From: Diphasiastrum complanatum | Lineage: Eukaryota > Streptophyta > Lycopodiopsida > Lycopodiales > Lycopodiaceae | Assembly (NCBI GenBank): GCA_029204225.1 | Contig: MU832113.1 | Coordinates: 22,791 to 86,790, forward strand | Direction of reading: 5' to 3' | DNA length: 64,000 nucleotides | In this document: positions 35,111 to 47,162 of the stretch, piece by piece | Layout: every line of letters begins with the position of its first letter | Position numbering within the stretch: position 1 is the stretch's first letter | The notes under the pieces: model-generated | Told to the model about the DNA's origin: nothing | The model's database searches: none | What the model saw: only the letters and a program-made list of their open reading frames with translations | Made by a program: the position numbers and the translations under genes

Positions 35111-37348
35111 TGTGCAGCACCCATTCTTGCAATGGAACTCTGGCGCATGCGTCTCAAAGGGAGCTGTGAAAAGGGAGCTGTGAACCACGACTTAGCAACT
35201 TTCACAATTACCCTTCCAACAAGCCCAACATACAAGCAACCAACATGCTAACATACATCAACTTCCAAGATGACCATCTCGGGAGACTTAATCACCTCGA
35301 AGCTTCGTCATGAGTGTCGGGAGCCAATCTGGCGCCACACTAAACTAGACAGCCATAAACAAGTAGCTTTCATTCATGCATAATCCATCCAACTCAGCCC
35401 AGAGTGTTGTAAAGCTACCTTTACAAGCTTTACTTCCGGCACCACTGGCGCCAGCATTGCCCCCGGCGCCAGTAGTGCCACCGCTACTCCCAGCGCCGCT
35501 CCCGGCGCCACTGTGACCAGAATCCAGCCGGCGCCAAGTTCCTATGGTTAAAAATCTTTGATCGGTTCTAGCGAAGTCCAAAGAGCTCGGATCGATGTGC
35601 AATCACCTCACACGATCTAGGCATGATTAAAGGAACCCTGGGGATCAATAAATTTTAGAGAGAGAAAATTACTTTCTAGAGAGAGAAAATTACTTTCTAG
35701 AGAGAGAAAACATGCTTTACCAGCCTGGGTAGAGTACTTGGTATGAGGGGAGGTGGCGAATCCCACCAATACTATAGGGGAGTGCGGGTTGAGGGCGAGC
35801 TTCAACCCAGTCTCAGCCTCCCTTGCTAGAATGTTGTCTTGGCGCCCGCCTTGGCATGCCAGCGCCCCGGAGACTAGGGTCGGTCACACACTTGAAATGT
35901 AACCTTCTCAGATTTATTAATAAAGTGGGATTTTTCTCAAACTGACTTTGATTACCTTATGGGTTTCAGTGTTCGGTAAAAGCGCCAGTTGCCGCTTCAA
36001 ACTTTTTGATCTGGCACATAGCTGAGGGTCATATCCCGGGACGCCAACGGTATGCCGTCGGGGCCATTCGGTCCATGGCGCCAGCGGTATGCTGTCGGGA
36101 CCATTCGGTCCATGAACTGGTTGTCTTCATATCTGTCGCGGCTTGTGGTTCTGAGTGTTCCTTGCATGAACGTGAATGGGTTAAGCTCTTGGGGAACGGG
36201 CTCTAACTTGTCAACTGAGTTGGATGGCTTGCTTGGGTGGAAGTTATCTGTTTATGGCTGTCCAGTCTGGCGTGGCGCCAGGTTGGCTTCCAACGCTCGT
36301 GACGAAGCTTTCAGTTGGTTAAGTCTGATGTAAGTCAGACCGCTTGCTTGGAATGGATGTTACTCGTTTGTAACGAAGCTTCGAGTTGGTTAAGTTTGAT
36401 GTATGTCAGGCGGCTTGCTTGGAGGGAACTCACCCACATCGAGACCCCCGATCTGGCATGGCGCCAGGTTGGATCTCAATGTTGGTTTCAGAACTTCAAG
36501 TTGGTTAAGTTTGATCATTGTTGGCGAGTTGGCTGCGTGTATGTCAAGTCGGTTTGGACGGCAAGAGTTGAAGGCTGGGAAGCTGAGTCGTGGTTCCCAG
36601 CTACATTTGGGGTACCTGCGCTACACAAAGCCCATTCCAAGAGATTAACATAGTTACTTCCATCCAAAGTACACTCAATACCACAAGCTACAATACACAC
36701 ACACATATATAAAGACAATAAATTTCTGGATTGAATGGTCCCGACAACATACCATTCGAGTCCCAAGAGTTAACTCTTAGTCCAACGCCAAGATAAAATA
36801 TTCGAATTGGCCTCACAACTAGTATGTTACTAAATAATGAAACCCAAGAGGCAAATCAAAGTCTTTTTGAACCACCAACACGTGCTGGGCATTGTGCCTG
36901 GCTCGTGCTGGTAGAGGGAGCTGAGACCTGGCGACTGGATTCCTGGCGCTGGTTGAGCTGCCCAAGTTTCTGTCTGCCGGACTCCCCCTATAGTTCTGCT
37001 GTGATTCGGCGCACCCCCTCTGGTTTGAAACATAGTGCTTTCTGGTAAAGCACGCTTTTTAGGACTTAGTTTTTATTTTGCTGATTAAGCCTGGCAAGCC
37101 TGGCAGAATCAGTCTGGCTCCCGGACATGGGTCCCGGGAGCCGTCCCGGCGGCCGAATCAACCTGCTTTCCTGACTAGGCCATGACTCGAGCTCCAGAGC
37201 TAGCTCATGACTTTGTGACTACTTGACTGGCTCACCACAGGTCGGAGGCTCAGTCCTTGACATTCTAACTTGCTCTGGGACCTTAGGGAGTGTCACCCCT
37301 TTGAGTCTTACAGGGCACGCTGGGTGCACCCAAGTCAGCTTTACAACA
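35111..37348 (+). mobile_element. Old LTR, split by a younger inverted relative
   Basis: 35111-35404 and 36626-37348 read continuously as a diverged plus-strand copy of the solo LTR at 40548-41774. The text ...CCATCCAACTCAGCC breaks off at 35400 and resumes at 36630 with CCCATTCCAAGAG. The end TTACAACA at 37341-37348 fits. The 5' boundary (TGTGCAGC, 35111) is less certain, and I see no target duplication. Confidence 0.65.
35405..36625 (-). mobile_element. Solo LTR (1221 bp), minus orientation
   Basis: On the minus strand it starts TGTAGCGCAGG (36625) and ends TTTACAACA (35405), the same ends as the solo LTR at 40548-41774, and the whole length aligns. It is flanked by CAGAG (35400-35404) and CAAAG (36626-36630), a one-mismatch target site duplication. 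Internal features are clusters of TGGCGCC, TCTCTCTCTAGAAAG tandem repeats and a GC-rich segment near the end. The Ala/Gly-rich ORF 35345-35602 is a by-product of the GGCGCC repeats. Confidence 0.85.
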
Positions 37349-37840
37349 ACCTTTCCCATTTATAAAAAGACACCTCATGTACTCTATTTTCCATGCATAA
37401 TGAGAAGGAAGAAACTCTACTCTTTTTGGAAGAGAAGCATCCTCATTTGCTATTCAATGTTTGTTATTACTATTATTGCTTTCTATTTGCTTTCAAGTTT
37501 ATGCTTTCTTGGTTTCCATAGCTGATGTTTCTCCTTTAGCAAGTAAAATGAGCATTTGAGCTAACCTCCACCTCCACTCTCACTCTCTCTCTTCTCCTCT
37601 CAACATCTTTCATTCTTCTCTTCTCTTTCACCCAAAATCAAGATGAAAGTTAGTTTAGTGGAGTAGAGTTAGGGGTGTGTAGTGATAGTGGTGGTAGAGT
37701 TAGAGAAAAAGTAGAGAACTAACTAAAAGTAGCATCTTTTTATAGTTAGGCACCTATCCAATGATCTAACCCTTGTTGACAAGTGGGAGGGCTATACTAT
37801 GCAAGATCTTCGACCCTACAGTGGCGTCATTGCTGGGGAT
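37349..37840 (+). mobile_element. LTR 3' part and primer-binding site of another gypsy-type element
   Basis: A TATA-like TTTATAAAAAG (37358-37368) is followed about 450 bp later by ...CCCTACA and TGGCGTCATTGCTGGGGAT (37822-37840). The latter is close to the PBS TGGCGCCGTTGCCGGGGA used by Tat/Athila-type Ty3/gypsy elements. The LTR start was not located. It is not the same sequence as the LTR at 50587-51270. Confidence 0.5.
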
Positions 37841-37949
37841 AGGTTGCCACTAACTAGTATAGCTGCATTTTAGCTATTTCTTGCTTTTTGGAGTAGTTTT
37901 AGATAAATTTTTGGGTGTTTAATGTTAGTTTTCTTTGCTTGTACTTCAT

Positions 37950-39765
37950 GATCTTTATGACATAGTACTTGAGGTGGAAGTAGAACCTCAAGGAGGAGTT
38001 GAATTGGTAAAGTACAAAAAGAGATGTAGAGTTGCATTACATTGCATAAAGATGAATGGCGCTACTACGGTCATCCGGGAGGCCGGCAAGTGCTCGAATA
38101 TATATGTTTTGTATACCTTTTGAAGGAAATCTTATCTTGTACCACATCCAAAGAGGCATGGGATTCATTAAAATCCATTTATGGATCCAAAAATATTTCA
38201 AGGATACTCATGCTTAGGAATCAAATCCTTCAAAGCATGAAAGGAAGTAGTGAAAGTGCCCAAAACTATGTCTTTAGAATCTCAAATCTTTAAATAAGGA
38301 GTTGTCTTCTATAGATGATAAAATCAAAGATGATGAATTAGTTCAAATCATTTTTAATGGATTAGGAGATTATTATTCCAATCTTGTTCAAACCTTTGCT
38401 ATTCAAGATTCACTTCCTAGTATTAAAAAACTTCAAAGTGTGCTTGTAAGTGAGGAGAGTAGAATGCTTCATATCAAAAGTAGGATGAGTTCCTTATCTT
38501 TGAATGATGGTGATGAAAAAGCTAACTTTTCCTTGAAAGGCAAGAAAAAAAAGTTTCCATCCAAGAAGACTCAAGACATGGAGATAAAGAGCAAAGATGG
38601 AGCATCAAGTTCCAAAGGCAAGAGCAAGAAGGACAAGAAGAAGCTAAAGTGCATTTTGCATCCGAGTGCTACAAGAAGAAGAATGCCCAAGAGAATGACA
38701 CTCAAGGCAATCTTGTGTTTGAAGAGGAGGAGGAAGAAGGCAATCTATTGATGGTATCCTCACCACAAACATCTAATCAAGACACTTGGTGGATTGATAG
38801 TGGGGCAAACTCTCACATGACTCACCAAAAAGACTACTTTTCTAATCTACTTTCTTACAATAGTTCTAAGAGATTTCTCTTCACTGCAAGTGATCAAGAA
38901 TGTGAGATTGTAGGTGTTGGATCCATTCCTTTATGTCTAGGATCATCTAAAAAAGTAGATCTAGACAATGTTCTTTATGTACCTTCAATTACAAAGAACT
39001 TGTTGAGTGTAGGACAACTTATGGATAGTGGATTAGATGTACATTTCAAGCATGGAGCATGTTCTATCTTGAAAGATGAAAAATGCCTTACTAGTGGTTT
39101 CAAGCAAGGGAGGCTATTCAAATTCGATGCTAATGTGATGGTTGGAAGTGTGAACATGGCAAGAGAGGAGCTCACTCAAGTGGAATTATGGCACAAAAGG
39201 TTAGGCCATCCTAACTACAAAGCTATGGAGACCATGGTGACAAAGGAGCTAGCAAGTGGACTTCACAAAGCCATATCGAAGTGTGGCAAGCTTTGTGAGG
39301 CTTGTGGACTCTCCAAATCTCATAAGCTACCTTTCAAGAGATCTTTGACAAGATCTAACTCTCCTCTTGACCTTATACACTCGGATATTCATTCATTTTC
39401 ACATGAATCAAATGGTGGAGCTCTTATGTATGTCACTTTTATTGATGATAGATCAAGATACTCTTGGGTTTATCTCTTGTCTAAGAAAAGTGAAGTTTTT
39501 GAGTCCTTTGTAAAGTTCAAAACTCTTGTGGAAAAACAACTTAATATTAGCTTGAAAGTATTAAGAAGTGATAATGGAGGGGAGTACATCTCCAATAGAA
39601 TGAAAGAGTTTTGTGAAACTAATGGCATTAGGAGAGAATTTACTTGCACATATACTCCACAACAAAATGGAGTAGCTGAGAGAAAGAATAGGACACTATG
39701 TGAGTGTGCTAAAGCTATGAGACTAGATGCATCCCTTCCTATTTCATTTTGGGGAGAAGCGGTCC
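37950..39765 (+). pseudogene. Copia gag-protease-integrase fragment
   Basis: Gag starts mid-domain (DIVLEVEVEPQ, ~37962). An insertion of roughly 50 bp near 38060-38110 breaks the frame, and gag resumes at TSKEAWDSLKSIYGSKN. A short deletion in the zinc knuckle removes its first half, leaving KLKC...HFASECYKKK and a frameshift. The frame 38649-39764 is then open: protease WWIDSGANSHM, pre-integrase LWHKRLGHPNYK, and integrase with LIHSDIHSF, RSDNGGEY and QQNGVAERKNR (full DDE). Copia homology ends abruptly at FWGEAV (39765), where Ty3/gypsy gag sequence begins. No RT is present. Confidence 0.85.
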
Positions 39766-42030
39766 GATGCCATTCAAGAAGAAGACGAGGGATCAGATGT
39801 CGATGAGCCACGTGAACGGAGAGCACATCGTGTTGTCCAAGAAGCTCGACCAAATGAGGAAACACGAGACTAGTTATGGAAAACACAAATGGAGTTGCTT
39901 AACTAGAAACACCAACAACAGATGGAAAAGCTCACAAAAGAGTTTCAAAACACTCTTAAGTCTATCCAGAGTTCGATGCCATGTCAGTTACCCACTGGCC
40001 AAATCCACCATAGACGAGAGAATACATGGTGCCCTCACTGTCAAGGTGCACACACTGGCAATGAGTGCCCATTATACCAACCGGTCCCAGATACTTCATT
40101 GATCAAATGTGACATTTGCGACTTTATGGGTCATACCTCACTCTATTGCTATTATAACCCGAGGAACCAGCCACACAACCAGTCAGGGGGACATTATCAA
40201 TCTCCTCAACAACAGTTTGTTTCACAAAACCAACACCAGCATTATCCACCATGAAACAACCAAGTCCATATACTAGAGTTGCCCAGACAATCTAGACATG
40301 AACCTCAACCACAGCTGGCACTCTTAGGACCACCTCCAAGGAAACAACCTGATGTATATGTAGGAGCACAAAAACGTAGACACTCTCGAGAATCTTCGCA
40401 AACACATCTTGTAGAAAACTCCTACGATCACTCATATAATCACGATACAATACTCCCATCTGCTAGTTCTCAACCATATCACACCGACAACTCATGCGTG
40501 CAAACGAGATGAGTATTCCACACCAAAATCCAGCACAACTAGCCATCTGTAGCGCAGGCATCCCAAAGGGAGCCGGGAACCACGACTTAGCTTCCCAGCC
40601 TTCAACTCTTGCCATCCAAACCCACTTGACATACAAGCAGCCAACTCGCCAACAACGATCAGACTTAACCAACTTGAAGTTCCGAAAACCAACATTGAGA
40701 TCCAACCTGGCGCCATGCCAGATCGGGGGTCCCGACGTGGGTGACTTCCCTCCAAGCAAGCCGCCCAACATACATCAAACTTAACCAACTCGAAGCTTCG
40801 TTACAAACGAGTAACATCCATTCCAAGCAAGCGGTTTGACTTACATCAGACTTAACCAACTGAAAGCTTCGTCACGAGCGCTGGAAGCCAACCTGGCGCC
40901 ACGCCAGACTGGACAGCCATAAACAGGTAACATCCACCCAAGCAAGCCATCCAACTCAGCCGACAGGTTAGAGCCCGTTCCCCAAGAGCTTAACCCATTC
41001 ACGTTCATGCAAGGAACACTCAGAACCACAAGCCGCGACAGATATGGAAACAACCAGTTCCTGGACCAAATGGTCCCGACAGCATACCGTTGGTGCCACG
41101 GACCGAATGGTCCCGACGGCATACCGCTGGCGTCCCGGGATACGACCCTCAGCTATGTGCCAAGTTAAAAATTTTGAAAGCGGCCTTACAACTGGCGCTT
41201 TTACCGAACACTGAAACCCAGAAGGTAATCAGAGTCAGTTTGAGAAAAATCCCACTTTATTGATAAATCTGAGAAGGTTACATTTCAAGTGTGTGACCGA
41301 CCCTAGTCTCCGGGGCGCTAGCATGCCAAGGCGAGAGCCATGACAACATTCCAGCAAGGGAGGCTGAGACTTGGTTGGAGCTCGCCCTGAGTCGCAACCC
41401 GCACTCCCCTATAGTATTGGTGTGATTCGGCACCCCCCCTCATACCAAGCACTCTACCCAAGCTGGTAAAGCACGTTTTTCTCTCTCTAGGATTTTCTCT
41501 TTCTAGAAAGTCATTTTCTCTCTCTAGATTTTATTGATCCCCAAGCTTCCTTTAATCATGCCTAGATCGTGTGAGGTGATTGCACATCGATCTGAGCTCT
41601 CTGGACTTCGCTAGAACCGATCAAAGATTTTCAGCCATAGGAACTTGGTGCCGGCTGGATTCTGGTCACAGTGGCGCCGAGAGCGGCGCCGGCGCCGGGA
41701 GCAGCAGGGGCGCTGCTGGCGCCGGGGACATAGCTGGCGCCGGAAGTAAAGCTTGTAAAGGTAGCTTTACAACACCATCCAAGATGGTTATGCTATTGCC
41801 ACAGGACCAATGAGCAACAGCTGTTTTATTTGTGGCGAAACTGGACACTTCATGGTTGACTATAAAGTTAAGAACCAATACCATGCGGAGTGTCCAGACT
41901 GTGTTCGCAAACACAGTTTCAAAGACTATCCTAAACAACCTAACATGATCCTTCTAGCACGTCATATATCATCCAAACCTATTAGAGTTCTCACTAGAGC
42001 ACAACGCAAACACCAAGAACAATAGCAAAA
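39766..42030 (+). pseudogene. Ty3/gypsy gag, interrupted by a solo LTR
   Basis: Gag-like sequence begins at the Copia junction. It carries two zinc knuckles, CPHCQGAHTGNEC and CDICDFMGHTSLYC (~40035-40150), and a Gln/Pro-rich region. It is interrupted at 40547 by the solo LTR 40548-41774 and resumes in the same frame. A third knuckle CFICGETGHFMVDY has Tyr in place of the last Cys. Stops and a frameshift between 39870 and 39930 show decay. Confidence 0.75.
40548..41774 (+). mobile_element. Solo LTR (1227 bp) with perfect 5-bp target site duplication
   Basis: It starts TGTAGCG, ends TTTACAACA (TG...CA) and is flanked by CCATC on both sides (40543-40547 and 41775-41779). Removing the LTR and one CCATC restores the gag reading frame across the junction. 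No internal domain is present, so it arose by LTR-LTR recombination or is a terminal-repeat-only derivative. It has repeated TGGCGCC motifs and short CTAGA-type repeats near 41480-41530. ORFs on either strand here have no recognised domain. Confidence 0.93.
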
Positions 42031-42238
42031 CATTGCTAAATCAGCTGACCATCACGGAAGCCACCTGACAGCTTCCACATTACCCAAAGATTACCTAAAC
42101 CCAAAAGTGGAACAAAGGCAGTACAATGAATTTAGAAATGAGTTTTTGCGAGAGGAAGAACCTACGGAAAGTCTGTTATCCGCTCAAATCCCCGGAAAAG
42201 AGCAATCCCTATAGGGACTTGAAGTATTTTCTAACCTC

Positions 42239-42784
42239 TTGCAAGCTCAACTCACCATGCCATTCCATAGCGCGATAAAATCTTTCACCGGGCTTCAACG
42301 TTATATCCATCATAGTTTTCAGCTGTCTACTAATCCTGACAACCAGCGGAAAATAGAAGAGATTCCTGAAATTTCTCATATTCCTATGAATCTGCTGAAT
42401 ATAGGTGTTGCTAAGGGGACTAGCATCACCTTGCCTCTGTCCTATAAAGACTATCCCCCCGCAATATCCGCTATCCTTGATAGCGGATCAGGCGTAAATA
42501 TAATGGCTTTGTCATTGGCAAAGTCATGGGGCTTCCATACCCTCGATCAACCACGCTACAAACTTTGCATGGCTGATCAACAAGTTACAGACCCTGCCGG
42601 TCATTTATCAAATATCAACGTTCGAATAGCAGGTGTCAAATTTGTATTCGATTGTGTCATCTTAGACTTACCAAAAGATGCAAATACTTATAACCTCCTT
42701 CTTGGTACACCCTGGCTCCAGATGGCAGGCGTTGTCCAAGATTGGAAGCATAGCAAAATCACATTTGGCAATCACGACAAATGA
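42239..42784 (+). pseudogene. Ty3/gypsy aspartic protease region
   Basis: An open frame of 181 codons contains the retropepsin motif AILDSGSGVNIM (~42470) and the flap-distal motif YNLLLGTPWLQMAGV (~42690). This domain matures the Gag-Pol polyprotein. It lies in order between gag and RT. The frame ends at TGA 42782-42784, before the RT. Confidence 0.85.
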
Positions 42785-43139
42785 GTCACTGTTGACTCAA
42801 CTGGCCATGTCAAGCCCGCTAAAGTTTATGATGATTGGTCATCAACAACTTATGACAAATCAGATAGTGTCCCGATCCAACCAAAAGGCCACTATACGAG
42901 ATCCACAAACATAATAAATTGGGGTCAAGCACTAGCCACTGTGGACTATGCTGATTCCAACCGATGTCGTATCGAAACCGTTGTAGAAGATGTGGATATT
43001 CCACCGTCTTCTACAGACATTGATACACCCATCATCCCACTTATGATGATTGACCCGTGTGCACACCTTTCGTCCGAACAACTTTCTGATCTAGCTACTT
43101 TGCAAATACAAGGATGTATTTGCATAGAACTATATAGAA

Positions 43140-44330
43140 ATGAAAGGAATCTCGCCTGAAGTAGCGGTCCATATGATTCCTTTAAAAGAAAACGCTAAGC
43201 CTGTTAGGACTAAACCTTACAGATGTAACCCTGTCTATCGCGAGAGAATCGATGAAGATATTAGGAAATTGCTAGATGCTGGTTTCATTTATGAAGTTCA
43301 ACATACTGATTGGGTATCACCCATTGTGGTTGTACCCAAGAAAAATGACAAACTTCGTATCTGTGTCGATCTAAAGAACCTTAATGTGGTTACGAAGAAA
43401 GATCATTTTCCCTTGTCTTTAATGACCCAAATCTTAGAGGAAATGGTAGGAGCTGAAGCTTTCAGCTTCTTGGATGGAATCAGTGGTTATTTCCTTGTTC
43501 AAATAGCCCATAAAGATAAACACAAAACGGCCTTTGCCATAGAAAATGGGGTTTATGCTTTTAATGTCATGCCTTTTGGCTTATGCAACGCCCCTTCAAC
43601 GTTCCAGAGGGTCATGCAACTGGCCTTTCAAGACCTGTTACATCGAATTGTCGAGATTTAACTCGACGATCTGGGTGTACATTTTCTTAGCGGCTCTGCA
43701 CATTGACACACTGGAGAAGATCTTCATTTGCTATCGTAGATTTGGAATTTTACTAAACCCTGACAAGTGTCGAATCTGGGTCACCCATGGGGTAGTACTT
43801 GGAAACATAATTTCAAAGGACGGTATTTCTACCGACCCTTCAAAATAGTTGAAATGCCCTTACCTGCAATAGTGAAGGAGGTTTACGTCTTCCTCGGTCA
43901 CACAAATTATTATCGCATCTGTATAATTGATTATGTCGGCAAGGCACGACTCGTTTTTTAGTTGTGGTAGATTCTCGATGGACCAAATAACGCATTAAAG
44001 CCTTTGACAAGTTAAATACAGCCCTTACCACGACACCCATACTCCGTTCGCCAAACTACACAAAAGAGTTCCATGTGCATACTGACGCCAGTAAGTATGC
44101 CATTGGAGGTCTTCTTGCACAACCAGATGAGTATGGCAAAGATTTTTACGTTTCTTGAATAGACAACTGGTGCCTGCTGAAGTAAATTATACAACAACCG
44201 AACGAGAAGCATTGGCAATGGTCTATGCAGTTCAACAACTAAGACATTATTTACTAGGCCAGACTCAAAGAAGGCTTGAATACGGCTGCAGCGCCCTTTC
44301 AGCTAATAGCAGGACAACTTTACAAAAGGG
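43140..44330 (+). pseudogene. Ty3/gypsy reverse transcriptase and RNase H
   Basis: RT motifs in order are KPYRCNPVYRERIDEDI, WVSPIVVVPKKND, RICVDLKNLN, FSFLDGISGYFLVQI and MPFGLCNAPSTFQRVM. The catalytic YLDD box reads stop-LDD, with TAA at 43659-43661 in place of Tyr. The RT thumb continues with frameshifts. RNase H appears as FHVHTDASKYAIGGLLAQP (~44062) and PAEVNYTTTEREALAMVYAV (~44165) after another shift. The enzyme cannot be functional. Confidence 0.85.
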
Positions 44331-44333
44331 GCA

Positions 44334-45641
44334 TTGACGGTATTATCCGGCGATGTGCTTATGAATCTGAAATACGGCCTATCGATAATATCTCAATCTC
44401 ATAAGGGCATTGGCGGCGGTCACTTCTCTGTTGAAGCGACAGCTAAGATCATCCTTCGAGCAGACTTGTGGTGGCCATCATTATTTAAAGACACATTTGT
44501 TGTCATTAAAACATGTGATGTCTATCAGCGAGTCAAGAAAAATACAAAAGCAGACTTCACACCTTTGACTCCCATTATAGAAGGCGAAGCCTTCCAAAAA
44601 TGGTGACTTGACTTTGTTGGACCAATCAGCCCAGCAGCGAAACACACCCAAGCCCGTTATATCCTAATAGCCACAGATTATGCCACTAAATGGGTTAAGG
44701 CTCGGGCAACAAAGGACGCCAACGCAAAGACTGTAGCACGTTTTCTTTACGAGAACATCAGTACATGTTTTGGTTGTCCTATAGAGCTAGTTAGTGATTG
44801 CGGCACGCACTTTTTAAATGTTGTCATTGATAATTTGCTACACCATTACCTTGTAGTTCACCGAAAGAGTACACCATATTATCCTAGATGTAATGGCCAG
44901 GCCGAATCAACTAATAAGACGATATGTAAGATATTGACAAAGATAGTTGAAACTAGTCGCTCTAATTGGGAAACGAAACTCTTCTTAGCTATCTGGGCTT
45001 ACTGCACCACCCCGAAGAAAGCCACATGGTGGGTTACCCCATTCCATCTCATGTATGGTCAAGAGGCAGTAATGCTAGTCGAGTTCTTAGTACCTTCTCT
45101 AAAAGTCATGGCAGCCTTCTCTACAGATCTCTTTGAGAAAGCTACAATTGAGCAACAAGTCAAGACCAGGCTATTCACGTTAGCCCAGTTATGCGAGACA
45201 AGACTCATATCTTACCACGCACAACTAGTTAACAAACGACGTCAAAAGGTTTGACATGACCGTCACTTATGCAACAAGGATTTACACTTAGGTGACCAAG
45301 TGCTTCTTTATAGATCAAAGAAGCATCCCGACAAATTGAAATTCCAAAGTGAGGGACCGTATGTTATCAATAAAATCTTTCCTAATGGTGCAGTCCAGCT
45401 GCAAACACTTGACGAAATACTCCTAGACATTGTCGTCAACGGTGGTCCTCTACGACGGTATTACGAGGAGTTTTTTTTTTTGTTGACCCCATTTAACCCT
45501 AATTCCCTGGTATATATTTTACATTTTTTTTCTTTTCTTGCTTTGTTATTCTCTTTTTGCATGCCCATTTTTGTATCCTTTTCTTGTTTTATAATTCATG
45601 CCTGTACTTATTTACTTTTTGTGCATCTTCTTTTTCTATAA
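44334..45641 (+). pseudogene. Ty3/gypsy integrase
   Basis: The zinc-binding N-terminus (SHKGIGGGHFS...VIKTCDVYQR) is followed by the core: DFVGPISP (first Asp), LVSDCGTHF (second Asp) and PYYPRCNGQAESTNK (Glu). The C-terminal beta-barrel is LHLGDQVLLYRSKKHP and KFQSEGPYVINKIF. In-frame TGA stops at about 44604 and 45253 divide it. The final frame runs on into non-conserved sequence to 45641. Confidence 0.85.
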
Positions 45642-45889
45642 ATACCCATTTGTCATGAATGTTCTAGGTCAACAAATGATAGACTACACCATATGGACAA
45701 GATTGTCACACTTTAGGCCCATCTAATTTCTGTCTGTATGATATCTCAATATTTTCAATTAAGCATACATCAAATCATTGAGATACTTCTTTCCCATAAG
45801 AACATCTAATTTGAGCCACAGTCATATCTTCCCTCCTGGAGTTCTTCACTTCCATCACACAGCTCCATCCCTTCATACAAGACTTTTGT

Positions 45890-46350
45890 CAAATCTTGAC
45901 CAGAGGCTTTCTCTTAGATCTCAACCAAAACTTTATATCAAATCTCAACCAGAGTTCAATCTCGACCGGAGCCTTCCGTCGTGATCTTGACCGAAGCACT
46001 ATGTCTGATCTCGACCGGACCATTCACTCAGATCTCGACCGGAGCACTTCAATCAAATCTCAACCGGAGCACTCCACTCAAATCTCAACTGGTGGGTTTC
46101 CTGTCAGATCTCAACCGGTGGGTTTCTAGTCAAATCTTGACCGGACCTTTTCATGTCCAATCTCAACCGGAGGCCACAACTTAAATCTCAACCAGAGGCC
46201 ACGAGTCCGATCTCGACCAGAGCTTTTCACATCCAATCTCAACCGGAGGCCACGACTCAAATCTCGACCGGAGCTTTTCACGTCCAATCTCAACCGACGA
46301 CCACGACTCAAATCTCAACTGGAGGTTTGAATTCAAAACTCAACGGAGCC
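45890..46350 (+). repeat. ~31-bp minisatellite in the gypsy 3' region
   Basis: About 15 degenerate units have the core AATCTCAACCGGAG, with variable spacers such as GCCACGACTCA and CTTTTCACGTCC. They lie between pol and the extra ORF. Reading frames through it are repetitive and not genes. Tat-lineage gypsy elements are known for variable tandem repeats in this position. Confidence 0.85.
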
Positions 46351-46904
46351 ATCATGTCACATCTGGGCCGAAGCCAAATGACGGCGTCCATAAATGCCTT
46401 GACAACGACACCATTCGCACCTCAGCGAAGTGCGAATTATGGAATTTCTTGCGATTGTCTGCTGGCGATATTCTTGTTCCTGTGTTCGATTTTGGCATCT
46501 CTTGTTACATGATTCTGTCCTTGGCTACACTCCATCTTCGTCGAGTATCCACCATCGTGGTTTGATCACCATTCGGAGTGCCATCACAAACCTTTCAAAA
46601 CCTAACATCGCCTGCAGACGACACATCAGTTTGAAACTTTTCGCAATCTGAGGGGTAGTGTCACGTGAGCATACATCACGCTCTCGTTGCACTATTGAGA
46701 ACTTTATCATCAACTTAAACCACTCTGTTTTTTCCAGTTCCTTCACCACCTCCACAACTCCATTTCCACAGTTATCCATCTTCCCAACATCTCCATCCTT
46801 GATCGCAATCTCAACATCTTCTTCTCTCGGACATTATACCTTACATTTTTTGCATTCCCAACCTCATTCCATCACTTTTATTTCTTACAAGACCATCCTT
46901 CACT
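46351..46904. other. Gypsy 3' region between the two minisatellites
   Basis: No conserved domain was seen. The frames 46430-46651 (+) and 46525-46779 (-) have no recognisable motif. Confidence 0.4.
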
Positions 46905-47115
46905 TCCATTTCGACCGACGCCTTTACCTGCCTTCTCAACCGCAGCCATCAGTCATTTCTCAACCGAAGACATCGCTCATTTTTTAACCGAAGCCATCAC
47001 TCATTTCTCAACCAAAGCCATCAGTCCCATCTTGATCGAAGCCATCAGTCCCATCTCGACCGAAGCCATCCAATCTCATCTCGACCAAAGCCACCCTTAT
47101 CCTTGTCTCAAATCT
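46905..47115 (+). repeat. ~26-bp minisatellite, related core
   Basis: Seven or eight degenerate units of CATCTCGACCGAAGCCATCAGTC-type sequence immediately precede the ATG of the extra ORF (47163). The core (TCTCRACCGRAGCC) matches the array at 45890-46350. Confidence 0.8.
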
Positions 47116-47162
47116 CAACCGACGCATTTTTTCCAGAACGCTGTTTTTTCCAATTTTTCACC

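Noticed and set aside
35345..35602. Ala/Gly/Ser-rich ORF, and its near-twin at 41580-41813.
   Set aside because: Both lie inside LTR copies of one family and derive from GGCGCC repeats. There is no domain, and the ends are not conserved between copies.
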